Shown in pieces: positions 1 through 6,578 of a DNA stretch of 64,000 bases. Every line of letters begins with the position of its first letter. The stretch's first letter is position 1. The DNA lies in IMG/VR virus record IMGVR_UViG_3300035180_001220, positions 1-64,000 of that record. The stretch is one strand, 5' to 3'. This DNA is from a virus. Under the pieces are notes generated by a model that worked only from the letters and a program-made list of their open reading frames with translations, did not search any database and was not told the origin of the DNA. Made by a program: the position numbers and the translations under genes.

Positions 1-147
1 ATGAATCACTTATCACCTTTTTGGAAATGGGATGTAGCATTGTCTCCTGAACTTTTAGAATGTTTTCTAAAAGAAATATCAGATCTTGAATTACATCAAG
101 GGGGCAATTCGAGGCAATACTATGGCAGCACTTTTTACCGGAACTAA
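1..147 (+). pseudogene. Duplicated 5' end of a 2OG-Fe(II) oxygenase gene
   Basis: The first 103 bases are identical to the reverse complement of 49792-49894, the start of the complete oxygenase gene further right. The copy begins exactly at the ATG, encodes the first 34 residues, then leaves the parental sequence at about base 104 and stops at 145-147 after 48 codons. It lacks the iron-binding HxD and distal His, so it cannot be an active oxygenase. It is either a recombination scar or a contig-end/assembly artefact. Confidence 0.6.
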
Positions 148-436
148 ATTCGTAACGAGCATATGATCCACAATTGTAGTCACAAAGATCATTGCCGGTG
201 TATTCTTTTATTAGGCGAGTAAATTTAGCACCCGATTTATGATTCTGTGCTTTTAGTTTGGTAGAACAAATAGTAGACCCACAGGTTTTGAACTTACTTT
301 TAGGTCTACGAGAATTAGATAGTGATCCGAGTTCGTAAGTTTTACAAACCGGGCTTGATGGTGTTGATAAATAACATTGCTGATGCTCCTTCAAAGCGTT
401 AGAGTGAGTGGGTATTTCCAGTACCGCGACTCGCAC
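104..436 (-). pseudogene. Homing-endonuclease N-terminal zinc-finger remnant
   Basis: On the minus strand a frame is open from a GTG at 434-436 to about 104. It contains paired cysteines and the segment LCDYNCGSYARYEF followed by SGKKCCHSIASNCP, the pattern seen near the N-terminus of phage HNH homing endonucleases. The catalytic region is missing because the frame runs into the duplicated oxygenase fragment at 1-103. Read as a truncated endonuclease; no other function is suggested. Confidence 0.45.
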
Positions 437-454
437 TATTATTTATCATATTTC

Positions 455-484
455 TTGACAACAATACAATTTTGTACTATATTA
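455..484 (+). promoter_or_regulatory. Sigma70-like promoter
   Basis: TTGACA at 455-460 and TATATT at 479-484 are 18 bases apart; TACTAT at 475-480 is an alternative -10. It lies immediately before the ORF at 489, whose transcript would be nearly leaderless. Confidence 0.45.
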
Positions 485-488
485 AAGT

Positions 489-779
489 ATGATTACATTT
501 TATCCTCGAGATATAGCAAGGTGGAGAAAAGAGTTTGACTTTACTCCAGATATTACACTTATTCCAAAAGAAAAGACCGACTACAAGGTATTTTACAATC
601 GTGACGAACTTATTGGGTTTTTGAAAGAGCGCGGTGTTAGATTAGATGACCCACATCATCCACTAAAGATAGAATCAGTAAGCGGTGAGGTATGTACCAA
701 AGGACACAGCCATCAAGGCGAACTCTTTGCTGTGATTCAATGGACAGTGCTTGGTTGGATTAGGGATAACTATGTTTAA
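489..779 (+). CDS. Hypothetical protein, 96 aa
   Basis: I do not recognise this family. The protein is soluble, mixed alpha/beta in composition, with a KxHSHQGE-like segment near residue 72. No Shine-Dalgarno is visible before the ATG, but a promoter ends just upstream. Its stop overlaps the start of the next ORF (ATG 772), so the two are probably co-expressed. That neighbour is a NAMPT remnant and a PnuC gene follows, so a link to NAD metabolism is possible but unproven. Confidence 0.6.
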   Translation: MITFYPRDIARWRKEFDFTPDITLIPKEKTDYKVFYNRDELIGFLKERGVRLDDPHHPLKIESVSGEVCTKGHSHQGELFAVIQWTVLGWIRDNYV

Positions 780-993
780 GAAGGACCCAGCAACTGATCT
801 AGGTAAGGCTTCGAAGAAGGGCCGTGTTACTCTCTGGGTATCTGGTGGTGAATATGAAACATCAGTTGAACGTCCTACCAATTGGACTGATAAGGGTGTG
901 GGCTGGGAAGAAGCGTTGGTTACATACTACGAAGATGGTGAACTTATGTTCACTCAGACTATTGAAGAAGTTCGTGCTAACACAATGGTATAA
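772..993 (+). pseudogene. nadV: C-terminal remnant of nicotinamide phosphoribosyltransferase
   Basis: The 73-aa product starts FKKDPATDLGKASKKGRV and has EEVRAN near its end. This matches the C-terminal tail of NAMPT/NadV enzymes, where a KDPxTDPxKxSKKGRL segment and a final (D/E)xIRxN occur. The catalytic and dimer-forming first ~400 residues are absent. It begins inside the previous gene (stop/start overlap) with AGGGAT upstream. It may be a decayed nadV whose body was lost; a PnuC gene 480 bases downstream supports a former NAD-salvage cassette. A short free-standing gene derived from the tail is also possible. Confidence 0.55.
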
Positions 994-996
994 ATT

Positions 997-1250
997 ATGT
1001 ATTTGATTATTACTACGAGGACTATCCACCATGAAGGTGATGAACTAAGCCGACAGTATCCTGGCTATGGGTATCCTGCTTACTCAGAAGTTGTTCAGCA
1101 TCTTGAGAAGTTTGAAAGCTATGGCCCTTCGCTCAAAAGGTGAAAGACTATCTCAAATCGCAGATGCCAATCAAGATTTATGAAGGTAAAGTATTGAAGG
1201 CTTCTCTAACTATTGATGTCGAAATAGGGGATAACACGGTAACAAGTTGA
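997..1250 (+). pseudogene. Small conserved phage protein with frameshift
   Basis: From ATG 997 the frame encodes MYLIITTRTIHHEGDELSRQ and a PGYGYPAYSE segment, a pattern common in a small phage/bacterial protein of unknown function, and stops at 1141. The +1-related frame continues in register as VKDYLKSQMPIKIYEGKVLK to 1250. One missing A in the AAAA run near 1135 would restore one ~84-residue protein. Either a sequencing indel or a true null allele. Confidence 0.5.
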
Positions 1251-1279
1251 TTACGCGGTGCCAGACAAGTCTGTTGTAA

Positions 1280-1435
1280 AGGAAAGTTGTTTGTTGTCAT
1301 TGCAGCACTAAGTTGGAATATGTTCCTATGGACATTAAATCCCGCTCATACAGAGATATTGGCGGTGGCAGCGGCACTGATTATGTTATTAAGTGCCCTC
1401 CTTGTAGAAATGAAGTAACTGTTAAAAGGTATTAA
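1280..1435 (+). pseudogene. Small zinc-ribbon protein, start lost
   Basis: The frame encodes VVCCHCSTKLEYVPMDIK, later IKCPPCRNEV: two CxxC knuckles about 35 residues apart, as in zinc-ribbon proteins. No start codon lies in frame; a stop at 1277-1279 precedes it, so the 5' end is probably shifted or lost. Function unknown; nucleic-acid binding is typical of such ribbons. Confidence 0.4.
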
Positions 1436-1475
1436 AAAGGAAATTCTATCTAAAATTGTTGAGACTTGGAATGGT

Positions 1476-2084
1476 TTGTCTACTTATGAAATGTGGGCCA
1501 ATATCATGACCATCGTCTGTATCTTCTTGGCTGGACGAAATAACGTTCACACTTGGTGGACTGGTATCGTTGCTAGCATTCTGTTCGGCTATGTGTTCTG
1601 GACTGCTAACCTCTACGCTGACACTACCCTCCAAGTGTTCTTCGTGGTTACGAGCCTCATTGGCTGGTACAACTGGATTAAGAAGGACAATCTTTATGAT
1701 GTTTCATCAGGGCAAGATGAAACAGAGCTTGAAGTAGTAACTGAAACACTGCCTGTGGATTACGCTCCTAAGGAGCAGATGATTAGCTACCTGATTTTGG
1801 CAGTACTTGTTGCTGCAGTGTATGGTTGGATTCTCCACACTTACACAAACGCTTTCGCACCACGGGTTGACTCAATAGTCCTTATGCTCAGCATCGTGGC
1901 CCAACTGTTGTTGATGTCCCGTAAGGTTCAAAACTGGCCAGTTTGGGTGTTGGTTAACATGCTGAGCACACTGCTGTACTTCACTCGTGAACTTTACCTG
2001 ACCTCTGCTCTGTATGCAGCGTTCTTTGTGAATGCTCTGGTCTCCTGGAGAACCTGGGTTAGGCTTGCTAAGGAGCAAGCTTAA
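1476..2084 (+). CDS. pnuC: PnuC-type nicotinamide riboside/NMN transporter
   Basis: A 202-aa hydrophobic protein with about seven predicted membrane segments and aromatic-rich motifs (NVHTWWTGI, LQVFFVVTSLIGWYNW, QNWPVWVLVNMLSTLLYF) characteristic of PnuC transporters of the inner membrane. These import nicotinamide riboside, which the cell converts to NAD. A charged cytoplasmic insert lies at residues ~75-100. The TTG at 1476 is the first recognised start, but the frame is open about 35 bases upstream behind AAAGGAAA, so the true N-terminus may be longer. It follows a NAMPT remnant, consistent with phage NAD salvage. Confidence 0.88.
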   Translation: MSTYEMWANIMTIVCIFLAGRNNVHTWWTGIVASILFGYVFWTANLYADTTLQVFFVVTSLIGWYNWIKKDNLYDVSSGQDETELEVVTETLPVDYAPKEQMISYLILAVLVAAVYGWILHTYTNAFAPRVDSIVLMLSIVAQLLLMSRKVQNWPVWVLVNMLSTLLYFTRELYLTSALYAAFFVNALVSWRTWVRLAKEQA

Positions 2085-2141
2085 TACTGAAAGATCGTTT
2101 GGCCCTTATGGAAAAGGATGCTGTGCCAGCAAAGAGGTATT

Positions 2142-2270
2142 GTGCGCAAGCTTTACTTCAAGATTGTGCCAGTCCAACCTGACATCAGCAATCCCATCTT
2201 ACGCTTAGCCGGATATGATGACCAGGAGATTGCTTATGAAGCTGCTAAACTTGGTTATGTGAAAAATTGA
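2142..2270 (+). CDS. Hypothetical protein, 42 aa
   Basis: GTG start with AGAGG four bases upstream; encodes MRKLYFKIVPVQPDISNP, then an acidic helix and LGYVKN at the end. No family recognised. An in-frame ATG at 2118 is an alternative start with weaker ribosome-binding context. Confidence 0.45.
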   Translation: MRKLYFKIVPVQPDISNPILRLAGYDDQEIAYEAAKLGYVKN

Positions 2271-2429
2271 AATTGTTAAACCGATGATCGCTGTTGGCCA
2301 TAAATAACAACGATTTGAAAAGGTAACTCGAGTAGAAGTCATTTGATGATAGAGTTCAGAAGGTCAGGACATACCTTCTAGACTTGCCCCTGTGCTATAA
2401 ATATATCTCTTTAAACGATCGAGCATATA

Positions 2430-2747
2430 ATGGCTGACATAATCAAAAGACCAGGACACTACGTGTTCAAACTGAAGGAATGGACTGATGATGATTTAGC
2501 TTCTGCTAAATCAACTCTTGAGACTAGCTATCCTCGCATCTTCAAGATGGTAGAAGCTGGATGGGGTAGTGGAGAGCTCCAGAAGAAATTGACAAGCATG
2601 CTGCATGTCGATAATGTAAAGCGTGAAGGATTCCCCGTTGACGTTTGCGAAGCGATCATGATCATCCAAGAATTTCATGAGCAGGAATTTGGCTTCGCAA
2701 ACACCTTCAACCACAGTACGTTCGGTCAACTGCCGGATCAGTGGTAA
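2430..2747 (+). CDS. Hypothetical protein, 105 aa
   Basis: A soluble, mainly helical protein; not recognised. It has two Trp in a WGSGELQKK context and ends FNHSTFGQLPDQW. It is followed by non-coding DNA with a strong terminator at 2918, so it closes the first transcription unit. Confidence 0.6.
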   Translation: MADIIKRPGHYVFKLKEWTDDDLASAKSTLETSYPRIFKMVEAGWGSGELQKKLTSMLHVDNVKREGFPVDVCEAIMIIQEFHEQEFGFANTFNHSTFGQLPDQW

Positions 2748-2917
2748 CATTTCTCTGGCTTCCTATAAATAAAGTCACTATTAACCCAATCGAGAATCAA
2801 GTGCAAACTTCCTCCCTAATATCAGTAACCTATCCGTTGACAGCATATGCTGCCGGCATTGCGTTACTCCCTGGGAGCCTTCACCCTTGACTAGAAAGTA
2901 GAAAAACTTTTAAGATC

Positions 2918-2947
2918 AAGGGACTTCTTAGAAGTCCCTTTTCTTTT
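2918..2947 (+). terminator. Rho-independent terminator
   Basis: AAGGGACTTC-TTA-GAAGTCCCTT forms a perfect 10-bp stem followed by TTCTTTT. Confidence 0.9.
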
Positions 2948-3017
2948 GTATAGAGATTTCTGTAAGTGGTTTGTTACAATTGTTGCAAACTATTTTCAAA
3001 AATAGCTAAAATAACTG

Positions 3018-3046
3018 TTTACATTGGTCTGATTGTAGTGTATAAT
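3018..3046 (+). promoter_or_regulatory. Sigma70-like promoter
   Basis: TTTACA at 3018 and TATAAT at 3041, spacing 17; upstream of the tRNA operon. Confidence 0.75.
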
Positions 3047-3147
3047 TACTTATCAAACAAAAACGAAGGTGAATAACTGAAGCGGCGGATGCTCTAGATT
3101 TTTGCAGTGATTAACAGCAAATTTAGAAAGAAAGTTTGAAATAGTTG

Positions 3148-3175
3148 TTTACTTCAGTTTGAAGTATGATATAAT
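3148..3175 (+). promoter_or_regulatory. Sigma70-like promoter
   Basis: TTTACT at 3148 and TATAAT at 3170, spacing 16; second promoter in tandem before the first tRNA genes. Confidence 0.7.
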
Positions 3176-3266
3176 TTAATTTTACAGCAGCCTGATAGCT
3201 TACAGGTAATAGCCAAAGAACTTCATCGTAGGTTCCTTGTGATGGTCTTTAAAAATTCAGTAGAAA

Positions 3267-3288
3267 CAATTAGCCGTACGGCTAATTG
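3267..3288. repeat. Perfect 22-base palindrome
   Basis: Two 11-base halves, CAATTAGCCGT and ACGGCTAATTG, meet without a spacer. It is not followed by a T-run, so an operator or protein-binding site fits better than a terminator. Confidence 0.6.
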
Positions 3289-3349
3289 ACTCTTGAATCC
3301 CTCGCGTAAGCTGTGGTTCTTTCTTGAGAAAATAAAACGTACGGACTTT

Positions 3350-3424
3350 GGGCACTTAACTCAGCGGTAGAGTTCTTCTTTTACACGGAAGCGGTCAGAG
3401 GTTCGATCCCTCTAGTGCCCACCA
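3350..3424 (+). tRNA. tRNA-Val(TAC)
   Basis: GGGCACT/AGTGCCC acceptor, canonical D-loop GG and T-loop TTCGATC, anticodon loop TTTACAC, encoded CCA. The CCA is also the left edge of the inverted repeat that follows. Confidence 0.92.
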
Positions 3425-3498
3425 TTTCAAAATATCGTAGGTGATGATGCCCCGTACTAAGGGAAGCTTCCCTGATCTAAACGGTATTTTGAAATGGT
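3421..3498. repeat. Inverted-repeat module 1 (18-bp arms)
   Basis: Arms 3421-3438 and 3481-3498 pair along 18 bp with one G-U. The left arm includes the discriminator and CCA of tRNA-Val. The 42-base loop contains the palindrome GGGAAGCTTCCC. Confidence 0.7.
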
Positions 3499-3558
3499 AT
3501 GTGACAATAGCCCAACGATAGCTGACTTCGGAAGCGACAATAGGAGCACGATAACAAT

Positions 3559-3640
3559 CCATTTATAAACGTACTTCTGAAGTTGGTTCAGTTAGACAGG
3601 GAGATCCAATAGCCTATGTCGTCAGTATGTTTATAAATGG
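3559..3640. repeat. Inverted-repeat module 2 (12-bp arms)
   Basis: CCATTTATAAAC (3559-3570) pairs perfectly with 3629-3640; the right arm ends in the first two bases of tRNA-Tyr. Confidence 0.7.
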
Positions 3641-3718
3641 AGACGGAAAGCTGGTGGTTCCAGCAGCGAGTCTGTAAAACTCGGCCTTCGGGGAGAGGAT
3701 CGTAACCTCACGGCTCCA
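3639..3718 (+). tRNA. tRNA-Tyr(GTA)
   Basis: Anticodon stem CGAGT/ACTCG with loop CTGTAAA gives GTA; an extended variable region is present as expected for bacterial Tyr. Acceptor has one A-G mismatch, the T-arm is weak (loop ATCGTAA) and CCA is not precisely encoded. Confidence 0.7.
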
Positions 3719-3747
3719 CCGCCAGGTTAGCAGGTAATAAATAGACA

Positions 3748-4407
3748 ATGAAACAGCATTTGATCTATAAAATTACCAACACTCTCAACGGAAGATTTTA
3801 CGTTGGTATGCATACTGGCTTTGAAGATGACAATTACTTTGGTAGTGGTCGTCGAATTAAGGCAGAGATAAAGAAATATGGTAGAGAAAATTTTAAGAAA
3901 GAAATACTTGAAGTTTGCTCTGATAGAAAATCTCTTAAACAAAGAGAAGCAGCAATAGTTAATGAAGAACTTTTGATTGATCCCTTATGTCTTAACCTAA
4001 AGAATGGTGGAGAAGGTGGTGGTAAGTTTAAATCAAAAGAGCATCAGCAAAAATGCACCATTGCTGCAATAGGAACTGGTACTGCAACTCTCAGAAAAAG
4101 ATTACAGGATTCTGCTTATGAAAAACAGTTTAAGCAGAATGTTAGCAATAGTATGAAGGCTTATTATGCTGCAAATCCTCAGATGAAAAGCATAAATCAA
4201 GCGAAGGCAACTGCTGCTTCAAAATCGGTAGCAGTGTCGGAAAAGAGAAAAGAAACATTTGCTAAGATAAAATTCCAGCAAGGGGAAAATAATTCCCAGT
4301 TTGGTGTTAAGCGAATAGGAATAATAAAAGATGGGAAGATCAAAAAAGTTCTTCTTGATCAAGTTCAACTATTTTTAGATGATGGTTGGAAAAGAGGTTT
4401 TAAATAA
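3748..4407 (+). CDS. GIY-YIG homing endonuclease
   Basis: 219 aa. The N-terminus HLIYKITNTLNGRFYVGMHT carries the GIY-YIG motif (here IYK...FYVG), and an Arg-rich helix follows, as in phage-encoded Seg/I-TevI-type endonucleases. The rest is a Lys-rich DNA-binding tail ending in a modular segment (QFGVKRIGII...DGWKRGFK). It cuts DNA to spread itself into neighbouring sites. Its stop lies one base before tRNA-Gly, as with four other endonuclease copies or remnants next to tRNAs here. Confidence 0.88.
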   Translation: MKQHLIYKITNTLNGRFYVGMHTGFEDDNYFGSGRRIKAEIKKYGRENFKKEILEVCSDRKSLKQREAAIVNEELLIDPLCLNLKNGGEGGGKFKSKEHQQKCTIAAIGTGTATLRKRLQDSAYEKQFKQNVSNSMKAYYAANPQMKSINQAKATAASKSVAVSEKRKETFAKIKFQQGENNSQFGVKRIGIIKDGKIKKVLLDQVQLFLDDGWKRGFK

Positions 4408-4408
4408 T

Positions 4409-4486
4409 GCGGGATTAGTGTTCAACGGCCAAGCACAATAGTCTTCCAAACTGAAAGTACGAGTTCGAATCTCGTATCCCGCTCCA
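4409..4486 (+). tRNA. tRNA-Gly(TCC)
   Basis: GCGGGAT/ATCCCGC acceptor, loop CTTCCAA, U73 discriminator typical of Gly, encoded CCA. Confidence 0.9.
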
Positions 4487-4501
4487 GTTAATTACGATTT
4501 T

Positions 4502-4640
4502 GTTAGTGAGAACTAAATGGGAAAGTTAGCGACAAGCTATTTGGAAAGTCTGGATTAATACAGAGCAAACTATTCAAATGGGGAGTGTATCACGATCGGT
4601 ATCGTACCGATATTAGATGGTTCGAATCCATCCACTAATA
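4502..4640 (+). ncRNA. tRNA-like RNA with ~66-nt insertion (Arg-TCG?)
   Basis: GTTAGTG pairs with CACTAAT near the 3' end; a D-arm (AACT...AGTT, loop with GGG) and a canonical T-arm (loop TTCGAAT) are present. Between the D-arm and the hairpin ATCGG-TATCGTA-CCGAT lie about 66 extra bases. If that hairpin is the anticodon arm, the anticodon is TCG but position 33 is A rather than U. CCA is not encoded (AGCA). Confidence 0.45.
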
Positions 4641-4649
4641 GCAATTTTC

Positions 4650-4726
4650 CTCAGTGTTGGTTAGCAGCTATGCCGCCCTGTTTGGGGCGGAGACTTCGTG
4701 GGACTCGAGTCCCACGACTGAGACCA
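4650..4726 (+). tRNA. tRNA-like gene, anticodon uncertain (Asn GTT or Pro TGG)
   Basis: CTCAGTG/GACTGAG acceptor (6 of 7 pairs), encoded CCA. The anticodon arm CCGCC...GGCGG encloses an 8-base loop CTGTTTGG and the T-loop also has 8 bases, so the identity cannot be fixed. Confidence 0.55.
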
Positions 4727-4759
4727 CGTAAATAGATTTTTAATCAGAGGAAATTAGAA

Positions 4760-5116
4760 ATGGATTATCGACCTATACAGCGATTTGCTGACTCAGAGTT
4801 TGCTTCACAGCTAAAATCTGAAGAGGATTCATTTCCTGATACTGATAAGATGCCGCTTGATGATTTTCCTGATACCGACTTTCAAGATAGTTTGGTTACT
4901 TCAGAAATGGAACCAGAGACAATGTCTTCTGAATTGTATGAAGAGTTTGAAGAGTCAAGAATGAACTCTAATCTGTCAAGAGAACAGAATGCTGCACCTA
5001 AAGAAAGATTTTGGCAGTTCGATTTTACTGATTCTGTTCAAGACATAAAAGATGGAACACTAGTCACGGAGATTAATGCCTCTGAGGATTTGTTCAACAA
5101 GTATTTCAATAAGTGA
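4760..5116 (+). CDS. Acidic hypothetical protein, 118 aa
   Basis: Good ribosome-binding site (AGAGGAAA). The protein is strongly acidic, with two similar FPDTD segments (DSFPDTDKMP and DDFPDTDFQD) in residues 25-45 and many Glu/Ser, suggesting partial disorder. Not recognised. It sits between tRNA genes. Confidence 0.6.
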   Translation: MDYRPIQRFADSEFASQLKSEEDSFPDTDKMPLDDFPDTDFQDSLVTSEMEPETMSSELYEEFEESRMNSNLSREQNAAPKERFWQFDFTDSVQDIKDGTLVTEINASEDLFNKYFNK

Positions 5117-5149
5117 TAGTTGTTTTAAGGCTAATGATTTGCAATTTAT

Positions 5150-5224
5150 GCGGGTGTAACTCAGTGGTAGAGTGGCAGCCTTCCAAGCTGTTCGTCGCAG
5201 GTTCAATCCCTGTCACCCGCTCCA
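5150..5224 (+). tRNA. tRNA-Gly(TCC), second copy
   Basis: GCGGGTG/CACCCGC acceptor, loop CTTCCAA, U73, encoded CCA. Confidence 0.92.
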
Positions 5225-5233
5225 AACAACAAC

Positions 5234-5269
5234 GTGTTGCATTCAAGGTATGAAAATGCTATGCAACAC
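5234..5269 (+). repeat. Hairpin GTGTTGCAT/ATGCAACAC
   Basis: 9-bp perfect stem with an 18-base loop, followed by TTTTAT; could be a weak terminator or processing structure between tRNAs. Confidence 0.5.
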
Positions 5270-5293
5270 TTTTATAACAAAAACAAGAAATAT

Positions 5294-5364
5294 TGCGGGA
5301 ATTCAGGGTATCCTCCAGTCTCATAAGCTCGGAGCAGAAGTTTCGAATACTTCCCCCGCATCCA
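5294..5364 (+). tRNA. tRNA-Met/Ile2-like (CAT)
   Basis: Loop CTCATAA gives CAT; T-arm GAAGT-TTCGAAT-ACTTC is good; TGCGGGA/CCCCGCA acceptor has one mismatch and CCA is encoded. D-arm is poor and the anticodon stem has a mismatch, so it may be degenerate. Confidence 0.55.
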
Positions 5365-5591
5365 CTATGCCCTCGTTGCCAAATAGGAAAAGGCGCTTCA
5401 CTTAGAATGAAGAATAGCTAGGAGTGTGAGGTGCCCGTGGGTACCAGAATATTGTGTAAGTACGGTTAACCTTATGTGACTATGGACCTATTCTTCATCT
5501 GGCTATAGTGTACTTGATGTCCGTATTAGTATGAAGCGATTCATATCGGCAGTTGGTTGAAGACATAGACTGCGACAATAAATAGATAATG
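5365..5591. other. Spacer with 11-bp inverted repeat (5407-5417/5488-5498)
   Basis: ATGAAGAATAG pairs with CTATTCTTCAT across a 70-base loop. No ORF of note; the layout matches the other inverted-repeat spacers between tRNAs. Confidence 0.5.
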
Positions 5592-5675
5592 CGAGCGTGA
5601 TGGAACTGGTAGACTTGGCAGTCTAAGAAGCTGCTGCCGAAAGGCGTGGGAGTTCGACTCTCCCCGCTCGCACCA
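5592..5675 (+). tRNA. tRNA-Leu(AAG)
   Basis: Type II tRNA with long variable arm, loop CTAAGAA, GCGAGCG/CGCTCGC acceptor, encoded CCA. An A34 anticodon for Leu is rare in bacteria. Confidence 0.85.
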
Positions 5676-5680
5676 AATTT

Positions 5681-5766
5681 GCCCGGGTGATGGAATGGTA
5701 GACTTGTCGCGCTTAGAACGCGATGCCATAAATGGCGTGGGGGTTCGAGTCCCTTCCTGGGCACCA
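5681..5766 (+). tRNA. tRNA-Leu(TAG)
   Basis: Type II tRNA, stem TCGCG/CGCGA, loop CTTAGAA, encoded CCA. Confidence 0.9.
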
Positions 5767-5770
5767 AAAT

Positions 5771-5863
5771 ACGCGAGTGAGACTTGGTAGTCAGAGGAAC
5801 CTTATAAGTTCTTTGCCCCAGATTAGGGCCTTTGAGAGTGTTCGAATCACTCCGCTCGTACCA
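5771..5863 (+). tRNA. Type II tRNA with anticodon TAT
   Basis: 93 nt with a long variable arm (GCCC...GGGC) and T-arm GAGTG-TTCGAAT-CACTC, CCA encoded. Anticodon stem GGAAC/GTTCT with loop CTTATAA gives TAT, formally Ile(AUA), yet the body is Leu/Ser-like. Two acceptor mismatches. Confidence 0.6.
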
Positions 5864-5876
5864 ATTAGGAGTTGGC

Positions 5877-6251
5877 GTGTTGTTAAATGAACTTTATGAT
5901 GCTGAACAAGTAATCTTAAATGCACCTATGAATGAGATGGCTAATCTCTATCCAACTTCAACTGGTTTACCAGTTGTTATTTGGTTTGGTGAAGTTAGCG
6001 GGCAGCATGGTCCTAGAGTTAAAGTCAGTAATGCTCCTGGTAGATTTGATGTTAATAACTGTTTTGTTATTAGTGTTGCAAGAGAACCGGAAGTTTTAAC
6101 ACCTAAGAGTGTTAAGATAAAAACAGCAAAAATTGAAGACGCAACTGATTGGATTAAAATCAATTATGATGCGCTAATGGAACTATGGAAGATACACGAA
6201 TCTGGTGATGGTGATTCAACAGAAGTTCTTAGCAGATTAAAGAAAATTTAA
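5877..6251 (+). CDS. Hypothetical protein, 124 aa
   Basis: GTG start chosen because AGGAG lies six bases upstream at 5866-5870 and earlier codons fall inside the preceding tRNA. The protein has a beta-rich core (LPVVIWFGEVSGQHGPRVKV) resembling small phage proteins of unknown function. It ends three bases before the next tRNA. Confidence 0.65.
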   Translation: MLLNELYDAEQVILNAPMNEMANLYPTSTGLPVVIWFGEVSGQHGPRVKVSNAPGRFDVNNCFVISVAREPEVLTPKSVKIKTAKIEDATDWIKINYDALMELWKIHESGDGDSTEVLSRLKKI

Positions 6252-6253
6252 AT

Positions 6254-6346
6254 GCGAGTATGTAGGGAATCGGTAGACCGAGCTAGCTCAGAACTAATTG
6301 ACCCACGTAACTGTGGCTGGGAGTTCGAATCTCAATGGGAATACCA
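6254..6346 (+). tRNA. tRNA-Leu(CAG)-like, acceptor not paired
   Basis: Leu-type D-arm, loop CTCAGAA, variable arm CCAC/GTGG and encoded CCA are present, but the 5' GCGAGTA does not pair with the 3' TGGGAAT and the T-stem is weak. Probably a degenerate or chimeric gene. Confidence 0.5.
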
Positions 6347-6442
6347 TTTCAAAGAGTAATGGATAGCGATGTAGTCCGAAAGGATCAAGAGATAATTTCA
6401 AAGACTCGCTTATAAACTGTATTCCATTACTCTTTGAAATGG
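6344..6442. repeat. Inverted-repeat module 3 (19-bp perfect arms)
   Basis: Arms 6344-6362 and 6424-6442 are perfect 19-bp complements. The left arm starts with the CCA of the upstream Leu-like tRNA; the right arm ends with the first GG of the next tRNA 5' half. Confidence 0.75.
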
Positions 6443-6475
6443 GGAGGTAGCTCAGTTGGTTAGAGTGCTGGAGGA
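6441..6475 (+). pseudogene. tRNA 5' half without a 3' half
   Basis: GGGGAGG, then a textbook D-arm (GCTC-AGTTGGTTA-GAGT), but no anticodon arm or T-arm follows. It is a truncated tRNA or the 5' part of a split gene; no matching 3' half was seen in this window. Confidence 0.5.
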
Positions 6476-6532
6476 ACGAAAAGTTTGAAGATAGTGGGCC
6501 CACCTTGAATCACGGCTACGAGATTTTAAAGA

Positions 6533-6560
6533 TTATTTTCTACCTTATCTATGATATAAT
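6533..6560 (+). promoter_or_regulatory. Sigma70-like promoter
   Basis: TTATTT at 6533 and TATAAT at 6555, spacing 16, 19 bases before tRNA-Leu(TAA). Confidence 0.55.
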
Positions 6561-6578
6561 AGACTAAGTAAAGATAAT

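Larger units (their letters stand above)
2748..3349 (+). other. Non-coding region with terminator, two promoters and a palindrome
   Basis: About 600 bases without a convincing gene. It contains the palindrome CAGCATATGCTG near 2845, the terminator at 2918, two TTTAC-TATAAT promoters and a 22-base palindrome at 3267. The region looks like the boundary between an upstream gene block and the first tRNA operon. Confidence 0.6.

Noticed and set aside
5172-5405. 77-aa ORF across the tRNA-Gly and tRNA-Met-like genes
   Set aside because: Overlaps two tRNA genes and has no coding character.
3421-6442. CRISPR array or group I intron in the tRNA region
   Set aside because: The repeats are inverted, differ from one another and are not regularly spaced; no conserved catalytic core was visible in the inserts.
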